Assembly (NCBI GenBank): GCA_029204225.1
Contig: CM055100.1
Span: 48,543,252 to 48,607,251, forward strand
From: Diphasiastrum complanatum
Lineage: Eukaryota; Streptophyta; Lycopodiopsida; Lycopodiales; Lycopodiaceae
Direction: 5' to 3'
DNA length: 64,000 bases
Shown here: positions 62,558 through 64,000 of the stretch, piece after piece
Layout of the letters: each line of letters begins with the position of its first letter
Numbering within the stretch: position 1 is the first letter of the stretch
Position numbers and translations under genes: made by a program
Notes under the pieces: generated by a model
Database searches by the model: none
Told to the model about the DNA's origin: nothing
Seen by the model: the letters and a program-made list of their open reading frames with translations, nothing else

Positions 62558-63452
62558 CCACCAATCATACCAGTTAGCACCCTTGAGATGGAGTGCTAAC
62601 TACCCACCAAGAGAAAATACACATTTTTTGGTAGTGTAAACAACAAACCAAGGAACATGTTGTGTATGAAGATATTATTGGTGATCTCGTACAATACATA
62701 GCAGCAATACTTTGTGAGATGCTTATCTTATATGAGTTTTTTTTTTTAAAACCGGTCTATTGGATGCCAAGTGTATAAACTGGAAGTAAACCATATAGAA
62801 GTGATTTTGCTTGACACATTAAGGTGGAATTCAGTGGATGAGTTGTATTGCCAAAGTGAGTTTATCCACATTTAGGATACTTCGGTTTGTATTTGCCTTA
62901 AGGCTTGCACCCTCCATGAGGAGTGGAGTCAAAATACCAAGCGCTCCTGTAAGAAATGTGGCCACCCTAGTAGCAATCATGTGCATTGGTAATCCATTTG
63001 AAACAATTTTTGTGCAATAGAAAAAGATAACTCTTCTTTCCTTATTAGGGTTTTTGGTAACTCTTGTTTAGGTATTCTGGAATTGAATTCACACATGACT
63101 TTTTTCATGTTTCAAATGCAGAAATAAGCCCACCCAAACACAATTTGCTCAAAGATCTCATCAATAGAACCGAAATCTGAAGTAAAGTTTCGGAATAAAG
63201 TTGTCTAATATTTATACTCTCAAAGCATCTATTGTAATAAAGTGTTAGGGCCATTTTCGGCAAGGGATTGGTCCAGCCAAAACGTCCTAAAAAAGTCAAG
63301 GGGCACCACTATTGATGGTGGCTATGCTCTACATGAGTAACGAAGGTCCTACCACATCCAATTATGGGGGCTTCCTCTATTACCCCGTGCTCCCAAGCAA
63401 ATGAGAGTATTCCAGAATCTCAGAAGTATGACTGTAAGGAGGGGGTGCTAGT
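62556..63452. other. Unassigned sequence
   Basis: No credible gene on either strand; 60-64 aa frames at 62838-63020 and 63105-63299 have no motifs. Confidence 0.4.
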
Positions 63453-63504
63453 ACTTTTGATGCAATGATTCACTAGCTACTTTTGATGCAATGATTCACT
63501 AGCT
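63453..63504. repeat. Perfect 2 x 26 bp tandem duplication
   Basis: The unit acttttgatgcaatgatt... at 63453-63478 is repeated exactly at 63479-63504. Confidence 0.9.
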
Positions 63505-64000
63505 TTCTAGGGTCCTAATTCGCGTTAGGATCTTGCTAATATCTCTTTCCCCATTGCATTCAGCTTACAGTTAGTGAAAATCCTACATGGGCTGGAAACC
63601 GATTTACTGTCTATGATGTGCTTGTGGGGTGCAAGTTATACGCACCGCTTTGTTTGCTAAGCGGCGATATTTTCGCCAACCGTCGGGTCTAGGTATTTCG
63701 CTAGACAGTACCGACGGCGGGTGTGATTAGTGTGACGCTTAACCAAGGCAGTGTATTTCAACCGCGGATGGTGGAGGGCCCACTTTGGTGTTTTACAGAG
63801 GTCGAGTTCAATTGATACGCTTCATAAATGACGAAAATAAAATGCTTCTGAACTTTGACGGTTTATTGTGGTTTAAACTATCAGTTCTTTTTTAGACAAG
63901 CATAAAGTAAAACACATTCACCTTTTAAAACCGTATCCATATAATTACTTCCAAACCATGCTAATAAACTCTGGTTACAAGCGTTCTTGCTTTCACTAAA
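63505..64000. other. Unassigned, with a GC-rich nested hairpin at 63680-63717
   Basis: No gene. The outer stem ccgtcgg (63680-63686) pairs with ccgacgg (63711-63717), and inside it tctag (63688-63692) pairs with ctaga (63701-63705). The block around 63600-63790 is clearly richer in G+C than its surroundings. Confidence 0.5.

Overview
The window is nuclear DNA of a land plant. It holds a spliced gene for a plant-type minor-spliceosome protein with kilobase introns, an intronless G-type lectin S-receptor-like kinase, many Copia-type LTR retrotransposon fragments using the TGGTATCAGAGC initiator-Met primer site, plant hAT transposases with BED, DUF659 and hAT-C parts, and long CT, CA, AT and C simple repeats. 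No bacterial operons, CRISPR arrays or rRNA are visible. Transposon-filled introns and several moss/fern-like repeat proteins suggest a non-flowering plant such as a fern, but this is a weak inference and the species cannot be read from the sequence.

Region by region: 1-4.7 kb holds a broken GC-rich coding relic, an LTR-like stretch, a 101-bp minisatellite and an 18-bp tandem array. 5.5-7.9 kb holds a decayed hAT transposase (DUF659 part) next to a 260-bp inverted repeat enclosing a Copia gag fragment. 7.9-13.9 kb is AT-rich, mostly unassignable, with one decayed reading frame on the minus strand. 13.9-17.8 kb is a decayed Copia element with an inserted block in its reverse transcriptase. 20.4-23.0 kb (minus) is the receptor kinase, one of two convincing host genes. 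23.6-27.4 kb holds a GC-rich hairpin, an 83-bp tRNA-like SINE unit with a perfect 18-bp target duplication, and Copia integrase and RT/RNase H fragments separated by an unrelated decayed frame.

28.6-44.5 kb (plus) is the second host gene, encoding the U11/U12 snRNP 48 kDa protein in four coding exons (891 aa). Its CHHC zinc finger is intact. Intron 2 contains a complete 7,200-bp hAT transposon with an exact 8-bp target duplication, and that transposon itself carries a 2.3-kb gag/pol-less LTR element. Intron 3 carries a decayed antisense Copia fragment.

47-62.2 kb is retroelement territory: fragments of one LTR family near 47 and 50-51 kb; a Copia element with 5' LTR and gag-pol at 53.0-56.3 kb, interrupted by a foldback repeat; a permuted Copia RNase H fragment at 57.7 kb; and at 58.9-62.2 kb a complete 3.2-kb LTR element on the minus strand with both LTRs, 5-bp target duplication, PBS and PPT. 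This last element shares LTR and leader sequence with the 53-kb Copia element but encodes two long open frames with no recognisable gag or pol domain. It is the best candidate in the window for an undescribed system: a non-autonomous partner of the Copia family carrying its own unknown protein-coding cargo.
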